Of a DNA stretch of 64,000 nt, positions 20,870-29,040 are shown in pieces. This DNA is from Phaeovulum vinaykumarii (GTDB lineage: Bacteria; Pseudomonadota; Alphaproteobacteria; Rhodobacterales; Rhodobacteraceae): NCBI RefSeq assembly GCF_900156695.1, contig NZ_FTOM01000001.1, positions 186,001 to 250,000 on the forward strand, read 5' to 3'. Under the pieces are notes generated by a model. The model was not told the DNA's origin. It saw only the letters and a list, made by a program, of their open reading frames with translations, and did no database searches. Numbering within the stretch: the first letter of the stretch is position 1; every line of letters begins with the position of its first letter. The position numbers and the translations under genes are program-made.

Positions 20870-20939
20870 GCCCGGAGGGACTCGAACCCCCAACCAAGGC
20901 GTTATGAGCGCCCTGCTCTGACCATTGAGCTACAGGCCC
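20864..20939 (-). tRNA. ileX: tRNA-Ile2 (CAU anticodon, lysidine type)
   Basis: 76 bases including encoded CCA. GGGCCTG acceptor, TAGCTCAATGG D-arm, anticodon loop CTCATAA (CAU), T-arm GGGGGTTCGAGTCCC, acceptor 3' CGGGCCT then A-CCA. The CAU anticodon with GCGCTCATAACGC and an A73 discriminator marks the Ile2 (AUA-reading) type rather than initiator or elongator Met. The outermost acceptor pair is G-U. Its 3' end abuts the integrase remnant, so it is the likely attachment site of the decayed element. Confidence 0.88.
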
Positions 20940-20976
20940 CAGAGTGACAAATGTCTAGGCGGGAACGGTGGGTGGG

Positions 20977-21087
20977 TCAAGCGGGCGCCCGCGGGGCGGA
21001 CAGGGCCTCGACCGGCGCCAGCGAGCCGTTGCAAAGCGTCTTGGTTGCGGGGGCGGCGATCAGCGTGGCGAAGCCGACCAGAGCCGC
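20977..21087 (-). pseudogene. Truncated gene tail, unidentified
   Basis: About 36 codons open to the stop at 20977, reading ALVGFATLIAAPATKTLCNG then an Ala/Pro tail. The fragment begins exactly where the IS5-type fragment on the other strand starts, suggesting an insertion cut its 5' part away. Too short to identify. Confidence 0.3.
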
Positions 21088-21238
21088 CGTCAAGCGCCGC
21101 TACAAACGCCGCAACCGCATCAAGATCATGTTCGGCAGACTGAAGGATTGGAGACACGTGCCCACCCGATACGACAGATGCCCAAAGCTCTTCCTCTCGG
21201 CAATCGCACTCGCCGCAACTGTCATCTATTGGCTATGA
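21088..21238 (+). pseudogene. IS5-family transposase C-terminal fragment
   Basis: The last ~50 codons of a DDE transposase: YKRRNRIKIMFGRLKDWRHV, RYDRCPKLFLSAIALAATVI and YWL-stop. RNRIE/K-MFGRLKDWR-x-TRYDRC is the diagnostic C-terminal signature of many alphaproteobacterial IS5-group elements (the catalytic Glu position is Lys here). Nothing of the N-terminus remains. Confidence 0.8.
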
Positions 21239-21240
21239 GG

Positions 21241-21610
21241 CCTGAGCCTCAGCTTTCTCGAATGTCGCGTCGCTGCAGCTGCTCGACTTTAACGGCGATG
21301 CTGCGCTCGAGTACCACGGTCACACCTACGCGATCTTTGAAGGTGTTGGCGTGAGCGCCATCGACTCCTCCGATTCGATCTTTTTTTGATAGAATTACTG
21401 GCGGAAAGATACTCATCTGCCCACCAGCGCATCGTTTTGAGATCCATTTCTCGATCAAGCTCGTCGAAGAGGCACGGAAATACGCCTTTGACCAGGTGTA
21501 TTTCGACGCATCCTCGAAGCATGGCCCAGCGGAACAGACTATCCGTTCCGATAGGCTCGGCGCCGCGTTTTGGAATGGGGCCGGTAGTGGGTTGGACTTT
21601 TATTAAAAAC
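21241..21610 (+). other. Decayed coding-like stretch, unidentified
   Basis: Two frames look like protein but have no starts. 21252-21389 has VASLQLLDFNGDAALEYHG and ends SIFF-stop. 21391-21606 in another frame has IHFSIKLVEEARKYAFDQVY and ends GSGLDFY-stop. Together they may be one frameshifted gene tail. Base composition is lower in GC than the core genome. I do not recognise the family. Confidence 0.35.
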
Positions 21611-21652
21611 CTAAAAGCGGCCGTTCATGCGCCTCGCAGAATCGGTGACTCG

Positions 21653-21673
21653 GGGCTCGAAACGGCCATGCGG
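21653..21673 (+). repeat. Direct repeat, left copy
   Basis: GGGCTCGAAACGGCCATGCG plus G; a one-mismatch copy lies at 23268-23288, so the pair brackets the 374-residue gene. Both are followed ~45 bases later by a weaker shared phrase ending CTCGGCCC/TTCGGCCC. Confidence 0.6.
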
Positions 21674-22014
21674 CGGCGCGGCGAGCCGCTCCTGAGGGCC
21701 AGGCCGCCGCGTCGACCTGTTCGGCCCTCTCCGGACATTCGCCAAGCTGGCTCCGCTGCATCGCAGCTTCCCCAAACCGGCCATCCGTGGCATCGTGCAG
21801 CAAGGTCTGGCACGCCAAGGTCGGCAGTGCGGGACGAAGCTGCCGTTCGCTGCAGCTACTTCGTTAGAGCTACGACTGCGCGGGATAGGTGAGAACGAGC
21901 CGCTAATCGGCCATTCGCATTGCATCGTTTCGTGGTTTGAAATAGCTTTGTCTGCGATCTCCGCGAGATATTTAGAATTCAACCCCCATTCATCTTTCGT
22001 AGCTTGGCATCCCG

Positions 22015-23139
22015 ATGGAAAACTCAATTGCTTTCGTCAATGAAACAGCCCGACAGATGGGGCTTCTCTTCAAATTTGTTCGCCAGATGAACGAACTCGA
22101 TTTTGCCGGATCGCTCAGTGGAGAGTTTCGAGGCGCACAGGATGCCGGATGGTCCACCACGATTACCGCAGACCAAGTGTACGAGGAGTTGAGAGGGAGG
22201 TTGGCTGCGGGCCCGATAGAATCTTTCGCCGACATGAGAATAATTCTACTTCTCTACAGCCAACTTTCAGAAGCGGGTGGCGTGTATGAAAGCCTAAAGA
22301 ACATGATGGGCATAGTCGAAAGTGCTCCTTACAATCTTTGGCCCTTTCGAGACTTAGTGCGAGTGAAGCAAAATCCCAAGCGCGTCATTGGGCCAAACGC
22401 AAATGCCACTTTCCGCGCTTTGGCAACCCATGCTCGGAAGATCGGCATGATAGGACTGTCGTCAGCACTAGAGAACGTCTTCCGTGACGATGTACGCAAT
22501 GGGATGTACCACTCCGACTATATCCTATGGAATGATGGACTACGCCTGCGCCGTCGGAACGGTGGCCACGTGACGCGCATAGAATACACGGAAGTGCTTG
22601 ATCTGGTTGGCATCGGTCTGGCGTTCTTCGAAACTCTTCAAATGCTTAGAAAGTCTGCTATGCAGTCATTTGATCCACCGCGAGAGATCATCGGACGCTT
22701 TAGCGCAAACCCTCCAATGCCCCATACGGTCGCTTACAACACCGAGACGGGGTCGTTTTCCATTAGCTGCTCTTCTCCCGGAGCAGTAACCTCGCCAGAG
22801 TATCTGGTGCAGGAGGCTATCAATAAATATCTTGGTGGACGCGTCATGGTAGTATTCAGAGTGGGTGGCGGCGCCGAGACCCCAAACATTGATTTTCTTG
22901 AACACGGCTTTGAGCCTTCTGAAATCGACCTTGAGCAAGGCCAGTTGGTCGAGCTGTTAAAGGATATTGACGCGCGTGGCTTGTGGGATGGACGAGAATC
23001 TGAGAGCAAGAGCGAAGGCTTGTTAACCCTTAGCCCTTGGGGCTTTCGCCACCTTGAAAATTCAGGCGCCCTTAAAACTCTAGTTGGTGAGCCAGAGCTC
23101 ATTATGGAATTTGTGCCCCCTGCGAAAACAAAGAAGTGA
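22015..23139 (+). CDS. Unknown 374-residue protein with HEPN-like R-x4-H motif
   Basis: No family name recognised. The N-terminal ~170 residues look all-helical (FVNETARQMGLLFKFVRQMN, AGGVYESLKNMMGIV). They lead to FRDDVRNGMYHSDYILW, where Arg161-Asn162-x3-His166 fits the HEPN ribonuclease signature (R, polar residue, x3, H). A second helix, DLVGIGLAFFETLQMLRKSA, follows. The C-terminal ~150 residues look like alpha/beta sequence. No membrane segment or signal. Codon and base use are visibly AT-richer than the flanking core genes, which suggests horizontal origin. The ATG at 22015 lacks a clear ribosome site, so the start is uncertain. Convergent with the gene at 23439. A role in RNA cleavage or defence is inference from one motif and context. 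Confidence 0.6.
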   Translation: MENSIAFVNETARQMGLLFKFVRQMNELDFAGSLSGEFRGAQDAGWSTTITADQVYEELRGRLAAGPIESFADMRIILLLYSQLSEAGGVYESLKNMMGIVESAPYNLWPFRDLVRVKQNPKRVIGPNANATFRALATHARKIGMIGLSSALENVFRDDVRNGMYHSDYILWNDGLRLRRRNGGHVTRIEYTEVLDLVGIGLAFFETLQMLRKSAMQSFDPPREIIGRFSANPPMPHTVAYNTETGSFSISCSSPGAVTSPEYLVQEAINKYLGGRVMVVFRVGGGAETPNIDFLEHGFEPSEIDLEQGQLVELLKDIDARGLWDGRESESKSEGLLTLSPWGFRHLENSGALKTLVGEPELIMEFVPPAKTKK

Positions 23140-23438
23140 AGACGAGATTCGGTTGGGGCTGGAAGCAGGCCTTCAACGCAGGCGACTGAAAGGCAGCTAA
23201 GAGCTGGCCTTTCTCGAGAGATTTCGCTGTGGTTGCGCGATGCTGCAACCGCTCACACTGTAACAACGGGCTCGAAGCGGCCATGCGGTAACATAGCAGG
23301 CCTTCCTCGATGCCCTCGCGGCCGTATCGACGTGCTCGGCCCATTGGAGGCGGTCGGGCGGCGTCGCCGGGTTGTTCAAACCTGCCATTCTGGCGCGATC
23401 CAGCATGTTCACTGGTCCCACAAGTCGCATTTGACCAG
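23140..23438. other. Intergenic region between two convergent unknown genes
   Basis: Contains the right copy of the 21-base direct repeat (23268-23288) and a loose relative of the 21700 region. I see no gene and no clear terminator. Confidence 0.5.
23268..23288 (+). repeat. Direct repeat, right copy
   Basis: GGGCTCGAAGCGGCCATGCG plus G, differing from 21653-21673 at one base. It lies ~130 bases after the end of the 374-residue gene. Confidence 0.6.
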
Positions 23439-24509
23439 TTATGCGTCCGTTGCTTTGAACTTTACGAATGCTCCCACTTTTCCTGCAGCGTCTAGAGTCT
23501 CATGCAATTCCTTGTAGCGATCGTAATATGAAGACGGATCATCCCATACTGTAGGCATTCTGGTATCGACGGTCCGCAGGGACAGGAGCGTGTCGTTGAG
23601 AACTCGATGAACGGCACCTGGTAGTATAGCGTTCAGATGGTTGTCTTGACGAAAGAAGCGCCGCCTTCCAGCTGCAGTCAGAATTCTGCCGCCTTCATGG
23701 TCTGGAAGTAGCAAGAATCTGGACTGCACCTTAGAGTTTATTGCGTGCTCGTAGATCCTAGAGAAATGATCAATAGTTCCGTTGTGTACAGTCTCATCAC
23801 GAAGAGCAGTCAAAAGTCTCAACTCATCCGTCAAATCACAAAGTGCGGTATCTTTCGCGAGCTTTATCTTTCGCCAACCTCCAAAAGTCACGCTGTACGT
23901 ATTAAGTCGGCCAGTTATTTTTTTACAGTGCATTTCCGATATTTCTGCGATATACTTGCTGAGGAAGTCAAGAAAGCTTAAGATTTTTTCTATGCAGAAG
24001 CTAAATTTCTCCCAAATCCTAAAACATGTTGGCGAGGATAGATTTCTGTAATGTTCACCGCCGCAAGACTGAATATCTAGCGGAATGCTATCGTCTAAGT
24101 TATCTCGTGACAGCAATTCGTAGGCATCCCCCAAGCCAATCACAACATGATTGAGCATGTTTTGGGCCGCACGATTGTATCCCCTAACTGAATAGTAGAG
24201 AATTAACTTCTGGGCATCATTTGAGGCGGATCTGAAGAAATCGTTGAATTCATCTCGACTTGCACGCGCTTCCGGGTCTAGCCCGGCATGCATAAGATCA
24301 AAGTTGAAGGAGGCCAAGCTGTCCCAGAAAATTGAGGGATCAGAAAATAAGCCCTGTAAAACCTTCAGGTTAATATCCTCAAGAGTGGACATTAACTCAT
24401 CAACGGGCAAGCTCGGGTTTACTAAATGCCATATCCCGCCATGCGCCTTCTCGAAATGCCCCGCAGATGGGCGTTCGGATGTTTTTCTACCGTAAAAATC
24501 TATGTACAT
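23439..24509 (-). CDS. Unknown 356-residue protein with HEPN-like R-x4-H motif
   Basis: Not recognised. Mostly helical-looking (AAQNMLNHVVIGLGDAYELL; EKILSFLDFLSKYIAEISEM). LTDELRLLTALRDETVHNGT contains Arg237-Asp238-x3-His242 followed by Asn-Gly, the R-D-x3-H-N-G form common in HEPN-fold proteins. The C-terminus has SSYYDRYKELHETLDAAG. No signal or membrane segment. AT-richer than the core genome, like its convergent neighbour. The ATG at 24509 has an A-rich AAAAGAAG just upstream. The two proteins are not obviously similar in sequence, so they are not simple duplicates. Molecular role unknown. Confidence 0.6.
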   Translation of the reverse strand: MYIDFYGRKTSERPSAGHFEKAHGGIWHLVNPSLPVDELMSTLEDINLKVLQGLFSDPSIFWDSLASFNFDLMHAGLDPEARASRDEFNDFFRSASNDAQKLILYYSVRGYNRAAQNMLNHVVIGLGDAYELLSRDNLDDSIPLDIQSCGGEHYRNLSSPTCFRIWEKFSFCIEKILSFLDFLSKYIAEISEMHCKKITGRLNTYSVTFGGWRKIKLAKDTALCDLTDELRLLTALRDETVHNGTIDHFSRIYEHAINSKVQSRFLLLPDHEGGRILTAAGRRRFFRQDNHLNAILPGAVHRVLNDTLLSLRTVDTRMPTVWDDPSSYYDRYKELHETLDAAGKVGAFVKFKATDA

Positions 24510-24790
24510 CTTCTTTTAGGCCAATTTCCGTGGGCAAGTAGTGCTTTCTCTATCACACTATCTCCACATTCATCGGCTGAGAAGTTTTTTCGAAAGAAAC
24601 CGGACCGAGATCTGGCGGAGAGGCTGGTGCCTGCAACACTTCCATTATTGCGGTCGGAGCGAACGGCCGCTCACTGCCCTTCACGACGGATCCGACTGCG
24701 ATCTCGCGGCGATTCGCCCGAACGGCCGCGCTGATAAGTTGCTGCGGCAGCCATGCCGCACTGCCGCTAGTCAGCTTTCCGCCCAGATCG
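24510..24790. other. Non-coding flank of the AT-rich genes
   Basis: Composition returns to high GC within this stretch. Phrases such as GAACGGCCGCTCACTG recur in loose form near 21615 and 21833 and look like degenerate copies of a dispersed non-coding repeat. No gene is supported. Confidence 0.4.
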
Positions 24791-25366
24791 TCAGCGCCCC
24801 CGGCAAATGCGCTCGCAGGGGACACCGTCCTTGTCCCGATCCAAGTCGCCCGCCCCAGCTGCAGTTGGCAAGCAGCCAGCGGGCTTCCGCGCAGCTCCCG
24901 ATCCGCGAGCACGTCTTCCTGGAGCTGCCGGAATAGGAAGACGCCACACGAAGAGGCAAGAGCGACTCACGCGCCCCGCCGTCGTCCGCAGCTGCGGGCG
25001 CGCTGGTCATGCCAGAACGGCGACCAGAGCGGCTCTCGCCCGGATCACCTTCGCCCCCTGCGCCAATCCCAGGGCATTATGAACTCGCTCGCCCAGATGC
25101 CACGCCGCGCCGCTTGAGCGCGTTCCTCGGCGCGGACATAGTCGTTGCCGTAGCGGTGAGAGGCGACCGCCCAGCCGGCCTCAACCATCCAGGCGCCGAG
25201 ATCCCCGCCGCGCAAGAAGCAACGCGCGATCGAGCGGCCGAAACGATCCAGCCCGCTCACCTCGCGGGACACAGGGGCGCGGCCGATCTTGTCCGCGAGC
25301 GCGACCGCTGGGGCGCGAACGCAGACCCATCCTGCCCGAAGCGCGCCCCCCCTATCTTGGCGGCAA
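24791..25366 (-). pseudogene. Thermonuclease-family nuclease with excalibur domain, broken
   Basis: The minus-strand frame 25366-25045 encodes the C-terminal half of a staphylococcal-nuclease-like domain: ALADKIGRAPVSREV, GLDRFGRSIARCFLRGGDLG, AWMVEAGWAVASHRYGNDYV, then WDWRRGRR-stop. Farther on, in other frames, an excalibur calcium-binding domain is readable: KTCSRIGSCAEARWLLANC, then DLDRDKDGVPCERICRGR-stop (24791). The N-terminal part of the nuclease with its secretion signal is missing and at least two frameshifts separate the pieces. Family members are secreted nucleases; this one is dead. Confidence 0.78.
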
Positions 25367-25444
25367 GACCCGCCTTATCGTCGGCCGGCTCGTCTGAGCT
25401 CCAGCCCCCCGGCTCCGCCGCAAGGGGGCCATGCCCCCAGGAAA

Positions 25445-25490
25445 AGGCAAAGGCCCGGGTCGCCTCGACACTGCCGAGGCGAAAGGCCTT
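25445..25490 (-). terminator. Terminator of the chemoreceptor gene
   Basis: On the minus strand, just after the stop: AAGGCC outer arm, inner GCCTCGGCAGTGTCGAGGC hairpin, GGGCCTT outer arm, then TGCCTTTTCC. A nested stem followed by a short T-rich tail. Confidence 0.65.
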
Positions 25491-25492
25491 GC

Positions 25493-27772
25493 TCAGGCAG
25501 CGCGCGCGCCGCTGACCGCTGCGGCGACCTGAAACTGTGCCACCATCTCCTGCAGCCCCTTCGCCTGATCGTTGAGCGCCATGCAGGCCGCCGCGGTTTC
25601 CTCGAAGCCGGCGGCATTGGTCTGCTGGGCGCGGTCGAGTTGAAGCATCGCGGTGTTGATCTCGGCAATCCCCGTCGCCTGCTCATCGGCCGAGGCCGCA
25701 ATGTCGCGCACATGCGAGGAAATCTGGTCGATCGAGCCCACAATCGCCACCAGGGCCTCGCCAGCCCGCCCCACCAGCGTCACGCCTGTGCTGACCTGGG
25801 CACCGGAATCAGAGATCAGCGCATTGATCTCGCGCGCGGCTTCCGAGGCGCGCTGAGCGAGCGCGCGGACTTCAGAGGCGACAACGGCAAAGCCGCGCCC
25901 GGCCTCGCCCGCTCGCGCCGCCTCAACACCCGCATTCAGCGCGAGCAGGTTGGTCTGGAAGGCAATATCGTCGATCACATTGATGATGCGAGAAATATCC
26001 TCCGAAGACTCCTGGATCGCCGCCATCGCCGCCACGGTCTCCTCGACCACCTGGCGTGAGGCCTGCGCTTCCGCAGTGGCATCACGCATCGCCCCGTTGA
26101 CGCTGCGGGCATTCTCCGCCGCCGCCTGCACCGAAGCGGTAAGTTCGTTGAGCGCTGCCGCCGTCTCCTCAAGCGTCGCCGCCGAGGATTCAGTCTGCCC
26201 CGAAAGGCTCGAGGTGGCGCCGGAAATCTCATCCACGCCCGAAACGATGATCTCGGTGGCGGCCCCGATCGCCCCGATCAGCTCCGAAAGGCGTTCCACG
26301 GTCTCGTTGAAATCATGGCGCAACTGATCATAGCCCTCGGGGAACTGTCCGCCAATCGTCACATCGAGCCGGCCCGAAGCAAGCCCGCGGAGACCCGCAG
26401 CGAGGTTTTCGACCACCGCCGTCTGCTCGGCGGCCCGCGCCGCGCGCACGGCCTCTTCCCGGGCGCGGCGCGCCTCATCTTCGGCGCGCGCGCGCGCCTC
26501 GCGTTCCTCATCCTCGGCCTGACGCGCCGCACGTTCGGCCCGCAACGCCTCTTCCTCTGCGGCCCTGCGTTGGCGCTCGGTCTCTGCCTCCGCCTGCAAG
26601 CGCCGCTGCTCCGCCTCAAGTGCGCGCCGTTCGATCAGCCGCTGGCGCAGCGTTTCCACCGCGCGCGCCATCGCGCCAATCTCGTCGGAACGCTTCACCC
26701 CCTGCACCATCTGATCGTAATCGCCCGTAGCAAGCCCGTCGACGGTGGCGAGCATCCCCGCCAGAGGGCGACGCACCATCAGCATGGAAGCAACGAAAAT
26801 CGCGGCCAGCGCCATCAGCAGAATCAAAAGCCCGCCCAGCGCGGTGTTGATCACCTCATGCAGAACCGGGGTCGAGAACACCGTTCCCGGCACCTCATAA
26901 ATCACCGCCCAGGTGACATTGGTGCCCCGAGCGCGGAACGGATAGACGATCCGCCGCGCCCCGCCCTCGAGCCCCTCGATCACGCGCAACTTGCCATCGG
27001 CGAGCGCCGCCATCACCTCCTGGGTTCCCGCCCCCTCGTAAGGCCGTGTCAGAAGCGCCGGGTCAGGGTTTGCCACCCATTTGCCGCCGCCATCGACAAG
27101 CAGCATCCGGCTGCCCTCGACAGGTTGAAGCGCGCCGAGCATATCGGTCATCGCCTTGAGCGTGATATCGACGCCGACAAGCGCCACCACCTGATCCTTG
27201 ACCCGCACCGGCACGGAAACCGAGGTGATCATGTAGCCTTCGTTCGCCTGATAGGGCTCGGTGAGCAGGCTCTGGCCGCTTTCGATCGGTCCCTTGAACC
27301 ACATCTGCGTCGGGTCGATGTCGAAGGTCTGGAAATCGAGCCCGCCGGTATCGGATTTGGTCCAGTAGGGGGTGAACACCCCCGCCGCATTGCGACCGCT
27401 CGTGCCGCTCAGGTAGCGGTCGGTCGCGCCATCGGGCAGCCCCGACATCCAGGCCGAAAAGAGCGTATCGTAATGCCCGGGCACCGCTTCCAGCATGGCA
27501 ATCAGCCGGTCGGTATCGGCCGGGCCTTCCTGTATCATGCCCTCGATCATGCCTGAAAGGGCAAGCCCGGCAGCACCCGCTTCGGTGAGCTGCTGCGAGA
27601 CCTCGTTGGCGGCGCTGCGCGCCTGCGAGCTGGCAAGCTCGATCACCTGTGTATTGACGCGCTCGGAAGTGCGAAACCCATTATAGGCGGTTGAGCTGAG
27701 CACGATCACGGCAATCACGGCCCCTGTGGCAATCACCAGCTTGCCTGACACAGTCTTGAAGGGATTGAGCAC
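25493..27772 (-). CDS. Methyl-accepting chemotaxis protein
   Basis: 759-residue transmembrane chemoreceptor. TM1 is at about 11-31 ([20 protein letters not shown]). A periplasmic dCache-type sensor follows, with [31 protein letters not shown] and [18 protein letters not shown]2 is [20 protein letters not shown], then a HAMP region and an unusually long Ala/Glu/Arg-rich coiled coil ([20 protein letters not shown]). The signalling tip is [20 protein letters not shown] ... [17 protein letters not shown]. The start is GTG at 27772 with CGAGG eight bases upstream; the frame is open to 27937 but the extension has no membrane-protein logic. No che genes are nearby; it is an orphan receptor inside an accessory region. 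Intact. Confidence 0.9.
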   Translation of the reverse strand: MLNPFKTVSGKLVIATGAVIAVIVLSSTAYNGFRTSERVNTQVIELASSQARSAANEVSQQLTEAGAAGLALSGMIEGMIQEGPADTDRLIAMLEAVPGHYDTLFSAWMSGLPDGATDRYLSGTSGRNAAGVFTPYWTKSDTGGLDFQTFDIDPTQMWFKGPIESGQSLLTEPYQANEGYMITSVSVPVRVKDQVVALVGVDITLKAMTDMLGALQPVEGSRMLLVDGGGKWVANPDPALLTRPYEGAGTQEVMAALADGKLRVIEGLEGGARRIVYPFRARGTNVTWAVIYEVPGTVFSTPVLHEVINTALGGLLILLMALAAIFVASMLMVRRPLAGMLATVDGLATGDYDQMVQGVKRSDEIGAMARAVETLRQRLIERRALEAEQRRLQAEAETERQRRAAEEEALRAERAARQAEDEEREARARAEDEARRAREEAVRAARAAEQTAVVENLAAGLRGLASGRLDVTIGGQFPEGYDQLRHDFNETVERLSELIGAIGAATEIIVSGVDEISGATSSLSGQTESSAATLEETAAALNELTASVQAAAENARSVNGAMRDATAEAQASRQVVEETVAAMAAIQESSEDISRIINVIDDIAFQTNLLALNAGVEAARAGEAGRGFAVVASEVRALAQRASEAAREINALISDSGAQVSTGVTLVGRAGEALVAIVGSIDQISSHVRDIAASADEQATGIAEINTAMLQLDRAQQTNAAGFEETAAACMALNDQAKGLQEMVAQFQVAAAVSGARAA

Positions 27773-27875
27773 GGTCGACCTCGAGGAAGTAAATCTTTGG
27801 TGCGACCTTACAGAGAGAACGGAAACATCCCGTAAATGCCGCCCCGCCAACGACCGCGGACACAGGCCCGCCCCC

Positions 27876-28046
27876 GGAGCGCCGCTTGTCGAGGTTCGGC
27901 TTCCCGCAACGCTGTCCCCGACAGCAACGATGGGCAAGCGCGCCTTCGACGCGGTCTGCGCCAGCTGCCATGGTCAGAACGCATCCGGACGCGACGGCAT
28001 CGCGGCGCATATCCGCGAGATCCAGCGCGCCAACGGTATCGATTGA
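27876..28046 (+). pseudogene. Cytochrome c fragment with central deletion
   Basis: The frame reads [20 protein letters not shown], with a heme-attachment CASCH, then jumps in-frame to AHIREIQRANGID-stop. The latter is how small c-type cytochromes of the CxxCH ... (V/I)RE(L/V)QRANGI kind end. The ~50-60 residues that should lie between, including the methionine ligand, are missing. No signal peptide or start is evident; the 5' side runs into the chemoreceptor promoter region. I call it a deleted remnant. Confidence 0.65.
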
Positions 28047-28110
28047 CGTGATCGCGGCCCATTGGCGGCGGGCGCTGTCCAGGCGCCCGTCGCCCTGCCG
28101 GTGTTCCGCC

Positions 28111-28554
28111 TTACGCGCGGCCGGGATCGGTCAGGATCTCGTAGCCGCGGCCGGTCATGCAGCGGTCGACCACGCGGCGGGGCCCATAGGTGACCAGGTC
28201 GTGGTCATAATCGCCCGGGGTCGTGGCCCCGATCGCGGCGCCCGCCGCAGCACCTTGGGCGATGAACATCCCCTGATCCCCGGAATTCGTGCCCGCCGCC
28301 GCCCCGATCAGCGCACCGAGCAGAAGGCCCGCCACAAGCTGCTGGCCCATCTCCTTCTCCTGGCGGGCCTTGTATTCGGCCTCGACCTGGGTCGCGATGG
28401 CCCGGCATTGCGCGAGGTCGGCCTCATATCGAGCCGGGCGCACCTTCGCCGTGTCGACGACGGGGCGATATTCCGCAAGCGTGTGGACGGGTTCACAGGC
28501 GCACAGCGCAAGAAAGGCCGCGAGGGCGGCCGGAAGGGACGCAATCCGTTTCAT
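28111..28554 (-). CDS. Glycine-zipper envelope protein, probable lipoprotein
   Basis: 147 residues. The signal sequence MKRIASLPAALAAFLALCAC ends in a lipobox-like LCAC (Cys at the second lipobox position is unusual). There follows a helical region (ARYEADLAQCRAIATQVEAE) and a glycine zipper (LLLGALIGAAAGTNSGDQG, then GAAAGAAIGATTPGDYD). The end has VVDRCMTGRGYEIL, a pattern common in small cell-envelope lipoproteins. The start at 28554 has GGAGA upstream. Likely membrane-associated; the role is unknown. Confidence 0.72.
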   Translation of the reverse strand: MKRIASLPAALAAFLALCACEPVHTLAEYRPVVDTAKVRPARYEADLAQCRAIATQVEAEYKARQEKEMGQQLVAGLLLGALIGAAAGTNSGDQGMFIAQGAAAGAAIGATTPGDYDHDLVTYGPRRVVDRCMTGRGYEILTDPGRA

Positions 28555-28812
28555 TGAAATGTCTCCGGTTTCCAATGCGGCGATCCTAGCGGGTCGGCGA
28601 GGGGATTCGGAAGGCGGTCATTCTGTCGCGCCGTGTCACGGGGGCCTGGCACCTCAAGGAATGACTTGTTCGAAGACCATGATCGGGCGGTGTTGCCGGG
28701 ATCGGGTTGCTCCGGCGCGGCCCGTAACCAACTTTTTACCCGCTGGCACGATGGTGCTTCTCAAGCTCTCCCTATCTTGACAGTATGTTACTTGGACGCC
28801 AGGAGAACGCGG

Positions 28813-29040
28813 ATGAAAAATGCGGCGAAAGAGTCTTTCCGTCGTGGTTTCGCGGCGGGCTTCTCGGCGCCTTATCAGTTGATGTATGGCCGCCGCACAA
28901 AGATCGTGACCCATTCTCGTGACCTCGTGTCGCTGGCATGGGAAGGGGTTGGGCGCGCCGTGAGTGGCGCCATGGATCCCGAAGGAGAACGCGTTGGGAA
29001 AGCCTCCGGGTCGCCCTCACGCGCCAGGCGCGGAGACTGA
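28813..29040 (+). CDS. Small unknown protein upstream of DUF2335 gene
   Basis: 75 residues, basic: MKNAAKESFRRGFAAGFSAP then YQLMYGRRTKIVTHSRDLVS. No membrane segment. AGGAGA at 28801-28806 gives a good ribosome site. Its last 47 bases overlap the start of the DUF2335 gene in another frame, so the two are probably co-translated. Not recognised. Confidence 0.55.
   Translation: MKNAAKESFRRGFAAGFSAPYQLMYGRRTKIVTHSRDLVSLAWEGVGRAVSGAMDPEGERVGKASGSPSRARRGD

Noticed and set aside
28773..28800. TTGACA promoter directly before the 28813 gene
   Set aside because: TTGACA at 28777 has no acceptable -10 at the right distance before the ribosome site.
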